From assembly GCF_022539665.2 (NCBI RefSeq), contig NC_081332.1, positions 7,158,303 through 7,222,302 on the forward strand: a stretch of DNA of 64,000 nt. The letters run 5' to 3'. Below, one piece after another: positions 43,323-55,326 of the stretch. The position numbers were made by a program, and so were the translations under genes. The stretch's first letter is position 1, and each line of letters starts with the position of its first letter. The notes under the pieces are model-generated. The model searched no databases. It was not told the DNA's origin and was given only the letters and a program-made list of their open reading frames with translations. Source of the stretch: Daphnia carinata (Eukaryota > Arthropoda > Branchiopoda > Diplostraca > Daphniidae).

Positions 43323-46300
43323 TCATAACCTATTGCAAACGATGAAGATCCGTAAGCATACGAGAAATAGCACGAATCCAATCACTGATAGACTTATTAT
43401 TTTTAATTCGTCGAACCATGAGAACATATGACCTATTTGATTATCTTGTTGTTCTGACATCACAATGTCTCCAATAAAATTGGAATTTCCTTTTTGCATT
43501 CTGCCTATTTAGGATATTCAATTGTTCCATCTCCATTGTTTCATGTGCTGGATGACGTTTCAGCGAGAAGTCGAAATCATTAAGATGGAGTTCTTCAAAT
43601 TCTGTAATGAGGTCTAAATTAGGCATGTGAATGCTAGGTTTCTGGTGCATCCAATCTCCTGCTGTAGAGTCGTGTTCCCAGGTGTGTGGATTTCTATTTA
43701 AATTTACTAAAGGTATTTTCCAAAAACTGTCGGAGTATGGATGAATTGACCATCCATCTGTTCCGATTGTACAGTTCTTTCCTTCGTAAGTAAAGAACGG
43801 TTAAAATCCACATTTGGTTTCATTTGCTAATGAAAAAATTCTCTTTGCTTCGCATTGCCGAAGTGTCATTACTTGACCGAAGTCTTGTACACTCGTGCAG
43901 ATTGGTAAACCTATCGCTGCTGTAGCTAAAATTCCGTTGATTTGAGCTAAGATAACAGCTTGTGTTCTTTTGATTGCTGATAGTCGACAATAAACGGCCC
44001 GAACTTCTTTTGCGAGTTTGTTCGCGTGTTCTATTTCAATGCTGATTTTATATTGGTCGTGCATTTTATTTATTTCGTATTTTATCTTGTCGTTGAATTC
44101 TTCGATATTTTTGGGTAGACCGCTTTCCAAATATTCATTACTTAATGAATCTTCAGTTTTCTGCTCCATTGAAATTATCAAGGACTCTGCTGACGGTAAA
44201 TTTTGAATGTTGTTTTCCTCGATGGCCTGAATTTGATTTTCTTCTGTTGTAGACGTTGTTTCTGTTGTAGCTAATGGGGTCATTCTAGTTGTCTGTGTTG
44301 ATGACCGTGGGGCCGTTGAACTTTCTTTCACTGTCGTCGTACTTTGCGTAGTTGAGATCGGTTTGCGCGTTGTCGTTGTTGTTGTGGATTTTGTCGCCTT
44401 GGGCGTTATTGTTGTTGACGTAGGCTTAGTAGTTGTGGTTGTTGTTGAAGTAGTTGAAGTTACTTTAGCAGTTGTCGTAGATCTAGTAGTAGTGGTTGGT
44501 TTAGTGTTTGTTGACGTGATTATTGGCTTTGTAATTGAGGGGGGCGTTGTTAATGTTGGTGGCATACTGAGTTTAGTTGTTGTCTTATGCGTTGTCGTTG
44601 GCTGCTGTGTTTGTAACTGGCCTAATTGTACTTGTAGTTTTTACCGTTGTTTTTGTCGTTGTCCCAATGTTGTTTTTATTGTGGGCTTCGTAGTTGTTGT
44701 AGTGATTGTCGTTGTTGTGGATTTTGCTATGTGTGTGATGGCTATAGTTTGCTATAGTGCTATGATGGCTGCCGCTGAAAGCATCCTTGGCTGGTGTGGA
44801 TTCCGATACTCGAAGCTAAAATCTTGTGTCTGGCTGGAACTGTGACAATGCCCCAGGCTCACTCGACCTACTCTCTGCGTTAGACACTTCCTGCCTGATG
44901 CAGGTGAATGTAACCCAGTTCTATCTGTTGCCATGAGCTGTCCTGTGTGATCGAATGCGCCCGAAATTCAGCTGGTGTTAGCGCATTCCTGGAGGACTAG
45001 CATTGTCGTGTTGGCTGGCAGCAACGGTCTGATGGTGAAGCCAGACGTATATGTAAAAGCTTGTCCTCTTTTCGTTGCTTTGCTACAGTTGGCTACCGTA
45101 GTTTGTGATTGCCTAATGGATCGTTGCTGCTTACCAGTTTTCGTAGTTCTTCTTGACATCTCAGCCACTCAGTGTCACTTCCAATGTCATTTGTCTGTTT
45201 ACTCCGTGGTGTATTAGACACTTTTCATTCGGTGTTTTCCCATTTTTCAATAATCCCCAGGCAATCATGTCCCAGATTATATTTCCGCTGCCGTGATTAG
45301 TCTTTTAAATTCCTCCGAATAGTGGTGAATTAATCGTGGTTGTGATTGCCTTTCGTTTTTTTACTGAATTTCCTGCATTTCTGCTAATGTTGTATCCCGA
45401 AAATTTTCTAAGGATTCAGGATTGTTGTTTACAGTTTCGAAGATCCATTGTTGTTTTGCGCTGTTTTCTTCGTCTCTGCATTCTGTCAGTATAATAGCTC
45501 GGTATGATCCTAGGGTAATAAATTGACACGATTCCTGTGACATTAATTGACAATTTTGTTGATTGAGGATCCATCGTGTTGAATATTCCGAACATTTGGC
45601 TACAATCAATTGGCCTGCTTCTCCTTCCGTGATACAGATATCGCCGTTCTGTACTCGTATTGTTTGGTCGACGATGTATTCGAATTCTGATCCTTTTGGA
45701 AGTGGATCATCGTTGTTGAAACGAAAGTGAACAGTTAACTGGTTGCTTTTTTCAGGTGTGTAGAATATGTATATCGTGGGGTTGTATATTATTAACCGTT
45801 CTTTTTCCTCGATTCTGATTGCTTGTTGATATCCCATTCTTATGTAAAAATGTAACTTCTTGCTGAATGGACCGTTTTCACTTGGATAGTTGGAGGAGTT
45901 GGAGTAGTTGGAGTTCTCTATAGAGCTTGTACACTGATGTATCCAGGTTGGTATTGTGTAGGCATGTATTTATAGTAGTTTTGAACATCTCGTACAGTTT
46001 TCTTATAGTTTCAGGAGGAAAAATTAGGTATGTGAGTGGTATACCCACAACTTTGTAACCTTATAGTGTGATGTCTCGATCTGGTTTGTTGAGGATCTCG
46101 ATCTGTCGATTCGTGTCGTATAGACCGCTGGTGTTTTCGCGTTCCGGCATTCTTGGAAGTTCTAAGTATCCGTTTCCTTTAAGCAACGTTTGTGTGTACG
46201 AATTGTTTGTTGTTCTATCTCCCCACAGAATTGTGTTTTGATTCTGGATGAAGTGACCTTCTTGCTGGGTGGTATTCAACGGTCCGAAAGGGCTTTCAAT

Positions 46301-46799
46301 TGGATCGTCTGGTTTTTCCTGTCGTAGGGTGATTTATTCTGCTACACAGTTGAGGGCATGATATTCCTTTATGGCGTACCATTTTCCTTCGCCTGTCGGG
46401 GTGGCTGTGAAACTCAGGCCTGAGGGTCCGGTCTGCATATTGTTATTGCCACACTTCTTGTCGTTTACCATTCTCCAGCATTCCAGTGGGGTTATTAGTT
46501 GTTTCTTGTGGATATTCTGTGTCCAAGGATCTGATCCAAAATGATCCTGTTATTTTCTTCGTTTTTACCCATTGTCTGCATGTCCAACCTTTCCAAGAAG
46601 CTGTTGGCTTCAGCGTCGTTTTTAAAGAGTACAAAATAGGTATTCTGGGAAAGCGTGATGTATCAGTTTCCTGTTGTTGTAGTAATATGGTGCTTGTTAC
46701 AGTACTCTTTACGTTGTTACAGTCGCATACGGTTGAATAAATTGTATACGTGGATGGAATGATGGTGAGTATGTGGACGAATAATAGTATCAGTTCCAT
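43323..46799 (-). pseudogene. Envelope-like glycoprotein of gypsy C with Thr-rich segment
   Basis: Starts at an ATG with a signal peptide (LILLFVHILTIIPSTY) and a CDCNN motif. SWKGWTCRQWVKTKKITGSF is conserved with D. Several frame breaks follow. At about 44300-44600 lies a stretch of nearly continuous Thr/Ser/Pro/Lys, mucin-like and probably heavily O-glycosylated. Then INGILATAAIGLPIC and, at the C-terminus, a transmembrane helix (IISLSVIGFVLFLVCL) with a stop at 43323-43325. The layout matches envelope A but the ectodomain is about twice as long. A chuvirus-like origin is inferred, not shown. At least five frame changes make it non-functional. Confidence 0.75.
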
Positions 46800-46829
46800 C
46801 TGTGAGAAAGAAAATTTGAAGGTTCTTTT

Positions 46830-47903
46830 AGAATCTCGATACTCCGTGGCGTTGCCGTAAATTGTATCGTGGATTCGTCATTCTAGTGTATGCAGGTTTA
46901 TTTGGTATGGTAAAGGCCGATGATTATATAAGACTCCTCTTCTGTTGCTCGAAGTATACGCGTTCTAGGGGTAAGCTGTTTTTGGTTGTTATTGAAGTGT
47001 TTTCTTGGTCTTCCTGGTCCTCGACGTACTGTTTCATTTTTCGTTTGGTTTGTCGCTTGCGATGTTCCTTCTGTTTCTAAGTTTCCCGGTATTTAATTTC
47101 CCGGTTGGGATTTCAGCAGCACAAAGTCACCAACGTTGTACTTCAATGCTCATCGTAGTATCTTCATTGTTTCGTCTGTGCCCGACATAGGTGTTTTTTT
47201 TTGCCAGTTGCTGAACCATCTTTCACTGATGTGGGTACATTCCGCTGGTGTCTTCCTATGTTTCGTACCGTCAGTCTATTTTGATGTCATTTGGGAGTAT
47301 GAGTACGAGTAAGACCTTTTACTTTCACTTTCACTTTCCCTCTCAAGTTTTACGTTTTCCCTCTCGAAATTTTCGTTTTTCTTTTGAAGACCTTTTCTCT
47401 AGAAACCTTCCCCTTTCTTTTGAAGACTTTCATTTTCAAGGTGTTCTTGTTTCTTTAATCTTTTGATCTTTAATTGTTTCTTTAGTCTGTCGCTTTCTTT
47501 TCGAATACTTTCAAGCTCTCTCATGAGAATTTTTTCCGTTGCCCTTGTTTCTACTCGTGCTTGTGGAACTATCGGAATACGGCTTAGAGTGTCAGCAGTT
47601 TGGTGCGACTTCCCAGGCCGATATCCAATGGCAATGTCGGTTTCTTGTAATTTGAGTGACCATCTACCTAATCTTCCTGCGGGTTCTGTCTTGCTCATCA
47701 GCCATTCTAAAGGTCTATGGTCGGTAAATACGGTGAGTCTTCGTCCGTATAGATAAGTCCTAAACACTTGCGTGGATGATTGCGTAAGCCTCTTTCTCTG
47801 TGGTTGACCACTTGGCCTCGCGGTCGTTCAGATGTTTAGAGCTATACGCTATGACGACTTGCACGCCGTCTGATTCACGGGGTTCCTGGACGTCGGACTC
47901 GAA
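46830..47903 (-). pseudogene. Pol remnant of gypsy C (RNase H plus integrase tail)
   Basis: RNase H pieces KWSTTEKEAYAIIHA, VFTDHRPLEWLMSKTEPAG and YRPGKSHQTADTLSRIP lie at 47903-47560, then a Glu/Lys/Arg coiled coil to 47399. After a large deletion the tail resumes with LPNDIKID and WKMVQQLAKKNT, matching D at 49800-49900. The zinc domain and DDE core are gone. Confidence 0.8.
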
Positions 47904-47914
47904 ACAGTAAAGTT

Positions 47915-48966
47915 AAGCTACTTCAAGACGCACGACTCAAGTTAAAAAGAAGGAAATGTGAATTTTTTAAAGAAGAGTTAGAGTATTTAGGATACATTGT
48001 TTCGAAAAAAGGAATGACACCAAGTACGAAAAACCTAGAAGCAATCATCAAATACCCAGCTCCCAAAAACGTGAAAAAATTTTAAACCGTGAGCTCTTTT
48101 TTAGGTCTGGCTAGCTATTACAGAAAATTCATTCCGGCTTTTGCTGATAAAGCCCCCACTGACAGCGCTAACGAGAAAATCAGCCAAGTGGAAATGGGGG
48201 AGAGGAACAAAGGGACGCCTTTGACTGCATAAAGAACTGTCTCATAACTAGACCTATCCTAGGGTATCCAGATTTCACGCGCGAATTTATCATCTACACA
48301 GATGCTTCAGGATATGGAATAGGAGCAGTATTGGCTCAGATGCAGACTCTACCTCAATCAGCGGATTCAGCGGAGTCCGACGTCCAGGAACCCCGTGAAT
48401 CAGACGGCGTGCAAGTCGTCATAGCGTGTAGCTCTAAACATCTGAATGACCGCGAGGCCAAGTGGTCAACCACAGAGAAAGAGGCTTACGCAATCATACA
48501 CGCAATCGATGTGTCTAGGACATATCTATACGAACACAGATTCACCGTATTTACCGACCATAGACCTTTAGAATGGTTAATGAGCAAGACAGAACCCGCA
48601 GGAAGAATAGCTAGATGGGCGCTCAAACTACAAGAATTTGACATCGTCATTGGATACCGGCCTGGGAAGTCGCACCAAAATGCTGACACCCTAAGCCGTA
48701 TTCCCATAGCCATATATTCCCATATCCTCGTGCCACTAGCACGAGTAGAAACAAGGGCTACAGAAAATGAAAATGTCATAAGAGAACTTGAAAATATTCG
48801 CAAAGAAAGACGAGAGACCAAATTAAAGATCGATCGATTAAGGAAACAAGAACAACTTGAGAGAGAAAATAAAAGTATTCAAAAAGAAAGCGAAAGTTTC
48901 GGGAGGGAAAGTCTTCAGAAGAAGAGCGTCTTGGAGAGAAGAAAGATGGGTAGAGCGAGCAGATAA
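47915..48966 (+). pseudogene. RT end, RNase H and coiled-coil linker of gypsy D
   Basis: Begins in the RT thumb (ARLKLKRRKCEFF, LEYLGYIVSKKG), with a stop near 48080 and a frameshift near 48200. RNase H has FIIYTDASGYGIGAVLAQM, WSTTEKEAYAIIHAI and FTDHRPLEWLMSK. An insert PQSADSAESDVQEPRESDG lies between the first RNase H strands. The end is a highly charged coiled coil (about 48780-48930), an unusual spacer between RNase H and integrase that C also has. Confidence 0.8.
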
Positions 48967-48982
48967 ATATTGCCAAAATTAA

Positions 48983-50224
48983 TTGAGGAAAATACAAGAA
49001 GATAGCCAGAAAAGTAGAAATAACAGATTCTCAAGCAAGTTTATAATCAACGAAAAGGGTCTATTAACAGATAGGCAAGGAAAGTTAGTAGTCCCAATAC
49101 CGTTAGTCACAGGAATTTTACGAGCAAATCATGACCACGTGTTAGCAGGACATTTAGGAATAGAAAAAACAATAGCCAGACTTCGCGAGCAATACTTTTT
49201 CCCCCACATGCGACAAAACGTAACAGAACACATCAAAAATTGCCTAAAAGGCGCCAAACGCCAGGCTGTGGGAGGAAGTAAAGCACCATTGCAACCTATG
49301 CCCCCAGCCGAAAGGGTGTGGGAAAGACTTGCGATGGATATTGTGGGCCCAGTTCAAGAAAGCGCAAAGGAACATAGGTATATTTTAGTCCCATCAGATT
49401 ACGCCAGTCGTTTCCTTTTTACAGTGCCAATGAAAGATCAAACTGCCCAAACAATTGTTAGAATTTTGGTTAATGATATTTACACCAAATATGGATCCCC
49501 CGAAGTAGTCCTGACAGATCAAGGGACTAATTTCCTGTTGAGCTTAATCCAAGAAATTTGCAAATTATTCAAAATCAAACAAAACAGAACAACAGCATAC
49601 CATCGCCAAACGTACGGATTAGTAGAACGATTTTACTATTTTTTAGAACCCTATGTGACATGTTAGCTTGCTACGTGATGGATGAACCGGAAAACTGGGA
49701 CAAATACCTTCCATTCGTCACATTTGCTTACAACAACACAGCGAAGAAATCGACACTGCAACAAAGCCCATTCTTCCTATTCTTCGGAAGACAACCAGTG
49801 CTCCCAAATGACATCAAAATAGATAGACGGTACGAAACATACGAAGACACCAGTGTAATGTACTCACAGCAATGGAAGAAGGCTCAGCAACTAGCGAAGA
49901 AACACCTATTTCGGGCGCAGACAAAACAAAAAAGATATTACGACAAAGGAACAAAAGCAATCAAATACAACATCGGTGACTTTGTGCTACTGAAAACCCC
50001 ATCAACTGCCGGAAAATTCATCAACCGGTGGAATGGACTATTCAAAATCACCAGAAGTTTTTCAGGTCACTTACGAGATTCAACACGCCAATAATGAAAA
50101 ACTAAAATCGATAGTACACGTCAACCGCCTAAAACTATACGTCCCAGGAAAACTAGGAGCAGAAGGAACATCAGACGCATCAAACCAACCGAAAAGAGAA
50201 ACAGTACGACGAAGACCAGGATGA
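48983..50224 (+). pseudogene. Integrase of gypsy D
   Basis: HDHVLAGHLGIEKTIARL begins the zinc domain, whose Cys pair is altered (CLKGAKRQ). The core has MDIVGPVQES and LTDQGTNFLLSL; in the third block the HRQTYGLVERFY Glu is kept, but a frameshift follows at about 49640. The second frame (to 50094) has DKYLPFVTFAYN and QQSPFFLFFGRQP. The last part (VHVNRLKLY) is in a third frame. The mutated zinc Cys and two shifts make it inactive. Confidence 0.8.
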
Positions 50225-50443
50225 CCAAGAAAACAATTTAGTAACGACAAAAGACAACTTATTCCTGAAACGCGTATACCTGCGCAACCGAAGAGGCACC
50301 TCATATGATCATCGCACCAAATACTCCCTTCCCCCCACCAAACACACCTGCATACACTAGAATGACGAATCAACGATACAACTTACGGCAACGCCAAAGA
50401 GTATCGAAATTCTAAAAAACCTTCAAAATTTTCTTTTTCACAG

Positions 50444-51925
50444 ATGGAACTGATACTATTATTCATCCATTTACTCACTATCCTCCCATCCACTTACCCC
50501 ATTTATTCAACCGCATGCGACTATAACAAAGTAAAGACCAGAGGAATTTTAGACATAGAAGCACCATATTACTGCAACAACAAAGAATCAGATACAGCTC
50601 ACATACCAAGAATACCCACGTTGTACACTTTAAAAACGACACAGAAACCAGCAGCTTCTTGGAAAGGCTGGACCTGCAAGCAGTGGATAAAAACAAAGAA
50701 AATAACTGGATCATTTTGGATCGGATCCTTCGACACTATTTATTCACAAGAAACTAAACTAATACCTTCCTCCCCCCCCCCTGGAATGCTGAAAAATGGT
50801 GAACGACAAGAAGTGTGGTTATAACAATATGCAGACCAGAAGAGCAGGGCTGAGTTTCACAGCCACACCGACAGGCAAAGGGCAATGGTATGCCATAAAA
50901 CAATACCATACCCTTAATTGTGTAGCAGAAAAAATAACGCTACGACAAGAAAAACCAGACGACTGAATTGAAAGTCCTTTCGGACCTTTGAATACCACCC
51001 AGCGAGAAGGACATTTCATCCAGAACCAGAATACAATTGTGTGGGCAGATAGAACAACAAATAACTCATACTCACAAACATTGATTAAAGGAAGCGGATA
51101 TCTCCGACTCCCAAGAATGCCCGAACATTGAGAATACCAACCGACTTTACGACACCAATCGACAGATTGAGATTTCGTTCCAGAACAAACCAGATCGGGA
51201 CATCACACCGCAAGGTTACAAAGTTGTGGGTATACCGCTCACATACCTAATTTTTCCAACGGAAACTACAAGAAAACTGTACGAGATGTTCAAAACAACT
51301 ATAAATACATGCATACAGAATACTCACCTGGATACATCAGTGTGCAAGGATTACGGAGAACTCCAGTTAGCCAAACGGAAACGATCCATTCAGCAGGAAG
51401 TTAAATTCTTGCTAAACACTCCTCTCGAAGATTGAGGCAAAAGTCTTTACCGCATTTCGTACGCCTGGGGATCAAAAAGAATGGGATATCCACAATCAAT
51501 CAGAATCGGGGAGAAAGACCGCTTCGTGAATTAAAACGCCACGATATACATAATATACAAACCCGACGAAAGTAACCAGTTAACTTCCCACTTTCCTTTC
51601 AAAAACGATGATCCACTTCCACAAGGATCAGAATTCGAATACATCGTTGACCAAACAATCCGAGTACAGAACGGTGATATATGGGAAAACACCAAACGAA
51701 AAATGTCTAACACACCACGGAGTAAACAAACAAATGACGTTAGAAGAATGTGACAAAAGTGGCCGCGATATCAAGAAGAACTAAGAAAACAGGTAAGCAG
51801 CAATCCGTTAGTACAATCACAAACTACGGTAGCCAACTGTAGCAAGGCAACAGAAAGAGGACAAGCTTTTGAATATACATCTGACTTTACCATCAGACCT
51901 TTCAATACAAACACCTGTATCAAAG
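50444..51925 (+). pseudogene. Envelope-like glycoprotein of gypsy D, 3' truncated
   Basis: From the ATG, MELILLFIHLLTILPSTY is a signal peptide nearly identical to that of C, and SWKGWTCKQWIKTKKITGSF is shared. After 50824 the match to C continues in changing frames, to TTVANCSKATERGQAFEYTS near 51830-51880. At about 51930 the sequence turns into BEL Gag, so the Thr-rich part and membrane anchor are absent. Confidence 0.75.
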
Positions 51926-51955
51926 CCAAGTTCGGTCTACGGCCGAATTGAGATC

Positions 51956-52700
51956 ATGGACCAGACATACCTCGACGACCTTCTACAGGTCCCGCCATTG
52001 AAGAGCCTAGATGCTGCCAGCCTCAAGACCTTCGCAAACCGTCTACACGGAGCTGTAGCTACGCTCTCAAAATCAAAGTACTTCCATGAGCTATACAGCC
52101 GTACAACGTTGATGGCCCTTGAAACAAAATTGACGCCTAGCCTCGAAGATAAGTGGAACGAGAAACGAAAAAAGAGAGGCGTGGAACTGAATGTTCTAGA
52201 CTTAGACGACTGGGTAACGTTAAAATCCATGAGCAAGCAACGTGGATAAAATGTATTCCAGTCTTCACCTACGTCGACGTCCAAAAGTGTAAAGAAAAGA
52301 AGTAAAGTTCGACGAAAGAAAGCCGGTCAAGAAACCCAGCTTCCAACAAACGTCGACCATTGGACACGTATCGACGATGGAAGGTTCGAAAGTAGCGGCG
52401 TCAACATCTTTAGCAACCATGCCTCCAAGGAGCCGATCAACATCGGGGAAGATGCAAGCCGGGAATGCGGAACAGTGGCAATGCTTTGTATGTAACGGCA
52501 GGAGCCATCATCTCTCAACCTGCACCGTCTTCATGTCTCTCACGCCAACGAAAGGGCTGAGAAAGTATTCAAGTCCGGAAGATGTTTGTTATGTCTTACG
52601 GGAAAAACGAACGCAAAGAATGTCCCAGCGATGTCAGCTGCACTGTCGCTGATTGTACTGGAACACGTCACCACACCTTGCTTCATGGATCTGAATTCGC
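51956..52700 (+). pseudogene. Gag C-terminal part of BEL C
   Basis: LDDLLQVPPLKSLDAASLK, ANRLHGAVATL and LETKLTPSLEDKW are the second half of a BEL Gag; the DUF1759 start is missing. A TAA at 52247-52249 and frame changes separate it from the Cys region, KSGRCLLCLTGKNERKECP and ADCTGTRHHTLLH. The open frame that begins at 51869 fuses the end of the gypsy D envelope to this Gag by chance. Confidence 0.8.
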
Positions 52701-54570
52701 CCCATTGAGGAGGCTAGCGGATCCAACTGCTCCATCAGCGCCACCTTCGACAGCATTCCTGGGTACCTTGAGCCACTTGGAAACCGTAAAACGACGTGTA
52801 CATTTCAAGATTGTACCGGTTCGTATCGGGGCTGGCGAGACATGGGTCGACACTTTCGGTTTCCTGGATACAGTAAGAAAGTTGGGACTCGTTGGGCCAT
52901 CCAAACGCAACAACGTCATTTGTATGACGGAGCCACGTCTAACGTTACGGCTTCCGTAGTAAACTTCGCCTTAACATCTCGTGATGGTAAAAGCCAGTTT
53001 GAAGTCAAGCACGCTTCCGCCGTCGACAATTTGAAGGTGACGCCGAATCCACCGATCGACCCCGACAGTTGGAGTCATGGAAACACCTACTTGGTATTGA
53101 CGTCCCGACTGTGCAACAAGAGGAAGTGATCGTGCTGATAGGAATCGATGTCGCAGAGGCCCATGATCATGTAGCTTCCATCAAGCCGCCGGCTGGAACC
53201 ACTGGGCCCATCGCCTTCAAGACGCCGTTTGGCTGGTGTTTGAGTGGACAAACGGGCCCGCCACAAGACGGACGCCGGTTCATCGCTCATCTGGCCACCG
53301 AGGAACGTCCCGAAGACCTGAACGAGCTGGTGAAGAAGTTCTGGCAACTTGAGGCCAGTGAAGTAGAAATAGAACCACCGTTCTATCTGAAGAAAACGAA
53401 TCCTAGAATCTTCCGTAAAACGTATTGGCAACCAGTACCTAGTCGGCTTAATGTGGAAAGCCGACGACGTAAATCTCCCAAACAATTGGGCATCTGGATT
53501 GAAGAGGCTCTACGCCCTCGAACGACGTTTTCATGGAGACGCGGAGTTTGCCCAACGGTACGATGCAGTGGTCAAGGAATATATCGGCTTAAAACATGCC
53601 CGACTCCTAACGACCAAAGAAGCCCAGACGGAGACAAACAAGACGGTATCTGCCACACCACGGGGTCGTGAGCCCTTCCAGCTCATCGACCAAAGTTCGT
53701 GTCGTATTCGATGGAGCTGCTGAGTTTGGTGGCACATCGCCTGCTTGGTGTGCTCATCCGCTTCCGCCGTAACTCATACCAGTCGGAGCGGACATTGAGA
53801 AAATGTTCCACCAAGTGAAAGTCCTGGAAGAAGACCAGGCCGCCTTCAGATTTCTCTACCGGACGCCTGGCAGTATTTCAGCTCCGTTAACGTACCAGAT
53901 GACGGTGCACGAATTTGGAGCCATCTCCTCCCCAACGAGCTGCATCTTCGCCCTCAACAAGACGGCCGATGACCACCGCAGCCAGTTTCCAGACGTAGCC
54001 GATAGCGTTCGACGTAATTTCTACGTCGACAATTATCTCGACTCCTTCGACTCCGAAGACGAGGTCATCAAACGGTCCCGCCAAATGAGGTCCTTACTTC
54101 AGCTAGGGGGATTCAACTTGACCAAATTGACGTCGTCGTCAAAAATGGTGATCGCAGAGCTACGAGAATTCGGCCTCGCGTCACCAACACTGGATTTGGA
54201 CTTGGAGAAACTCCCCGTCGAAAGAACGCTGGGAGTAATGTGGGTCAGCGAGCGAGATATGCTGACTTTCAAGATTCGGAAGCCGCCAAACAACGTGACA
54301 CTCACGAAGCGAGCCTTCCTAAGCATCATCTCCAGCGTCTATGACCCGTTGGGACTCGTCGCACCTGTTATCTTCGTAATGAAGTCACTACTCCAAGACA
54401 TCTGGACCAATGAAGAACGGATCGGTTGGGACGACGTCGTACCGGAAACATTGAGTCAACGTTTTTATTGCTGGTACGACCATCTGGAAAAGAGTCGCAT
54501 CAGTGCCGAGATGCTTCCGTTTCAAACGAGGACGTTGGACTCAACAGCATCTCCACGTCTTCAAGAATGC
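52700..54570 (+). pseudogene. Protease and reverse transcriptase of BEL C
   Basis: Protease pieces are in shifted frames (VRIGAGETWVDTFGFLDT, then LLGIDVPTVQ and FGWCLSGQTGP). RT: GLKRLYALERRFHGD, VRVVFDGAAEFGGTS, then a small deletion and shift near 53720-53790. From 53803 a long clean frame has DIEKMFHQVKVLEEDQ just before and in it, FYVDNYLDSFDSEDEV at the active site and SSVYDPLGLVAPVIF. The deletion removes the segment around the usual LLTGPDL block. Confidence 0.8.
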
Positions 54571-55291
54571 AAGCTCCAAAGAGTACGGAGCAGTAGCCTA
54601 CTTCCACACTGTATTCGAAGACCAGTCCGTCAACGTGTCATTCGTCATGTCGAAAACGCACGTCCCGCCGGTGAAAGGTCTCACGATACCACGTTTAGAG
54701 TTACAAGCGGCAGTAGAAGGTCTCAACATCGCCCTCACGATTTGCCGTGAGCTGGAGATCGATTTGCGGCAAGTAACCTTCCCCTCAGACTCACAAACGG
54801 TGCTGCGGTGGATCCATTCAAAGACATGTCGATTTGAAGTCTTCGTCAACAACCGCATCGGAAAGATACTCCTAAACACAGGTTGTCGACAATGGCGTCA
54901 TGTTGCCGGAGATTCAAACCCAGCTGACCTCTGCGGTAGGGGTATCGACCCCAAGGATACCAACGAATTGCTCTACTTCCACCGAGGACCTCCGTTCCTG
55001 AGTTTGGACCCAACAGAATGGTACACTTGGGAAGAAATAACGGAGCATGAAGAACGGGATGTAAACGTGATTCGCGTCTTGGCAGACAAAACGGAAGATG
55101 AGAACCATGCCATCGAACGATGCGTTGCACGTTTTTCCAGCGTGGTGAAAATTCAACGAGCGCTGGTCTGGAGTACAAGATTTGCCAACAACGCCAAAGC
55201 AAACCGCGATGAAAAACCCATGGTCGGAGAGCTAACGGTAGAAGAAATGGTAACGTCACTGACGAAATGCATCGTACGCGCGCAAGAATAG
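54503..55291 (+). CDS. RNase H of BEL C
   Basis: Open frame in register with the following part but shifted from the RT. HVFKNASSKEYGAVAYF, TIPRLELQAAVEGLN, FPSDSQTVLRWIHSKT and VAGDSNPADLCGRG are the four conserved blocks. In the first block Asn stands where the usual Asp (F-D-A-S) is, which would hurt catalysis. The frame closes at 55291, about 35 nt before the integrase frame. Confidence 0.75.
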   Translation: MPRCFRFKRGRWTQQHLHVFKNASSKEYGAVAYFHTVFEDQSVNVSFVMSKTHVPPVKGLTIPRLELQAAVEGLNIALTICRELEIDLRQVTFPSDSQTVLRWIHSKTCRFEVFVNNRIGKILLNTGCRQWRHVAGDSNPADLCGRGIDPKDTNELLYFHRGPPFLSLDPTEWYTWEEITEHEERDVNVIRVLADKTEDENHAIERCVARFSSVVKIQRALVWSTRFANNAKANRDEKPMVGELTVEEMVTSLTKCIVRAQE

Positions 55292-55326
55292 GGCTTTGCT
55301 GAAGAAGTCTACGCCCTTCGCTGGGC

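Larger units (their letters stand above)
43323..47903 (-). mobile_element. Ty3/gypsy-type retroelement C (minus strand)
   Basis: Read on the minus strand: RNase H, a coiled-coil linker, a deletion removing nearly all of integrase, the integrase C-terminus, then a full-length but broken envelope-like gene. It begins abruptly at 47903 inside RNase H, opposite the start of element D. D is the same family on the other strand. Confidence 0.85.
47904..51930 (+). mobile_element. Ty3/gypsy-type retroelement D (plus strand)
   Basis: Plus-strand partner of C, starting inside the RT palm-thumb region at the head-to-head junction. It carries RNase H, integrase and the first two thirds of an envelope-like gene, which is cut off at about 51930 by BEL element C. 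There are no LTRs. Confidence 0.85.

Noticed and set aside
44363-44845. Valine-rich plus-strand ORF of 160 codons
   Set aside because: It is the antisense of the threonine-rich part of envelope C.
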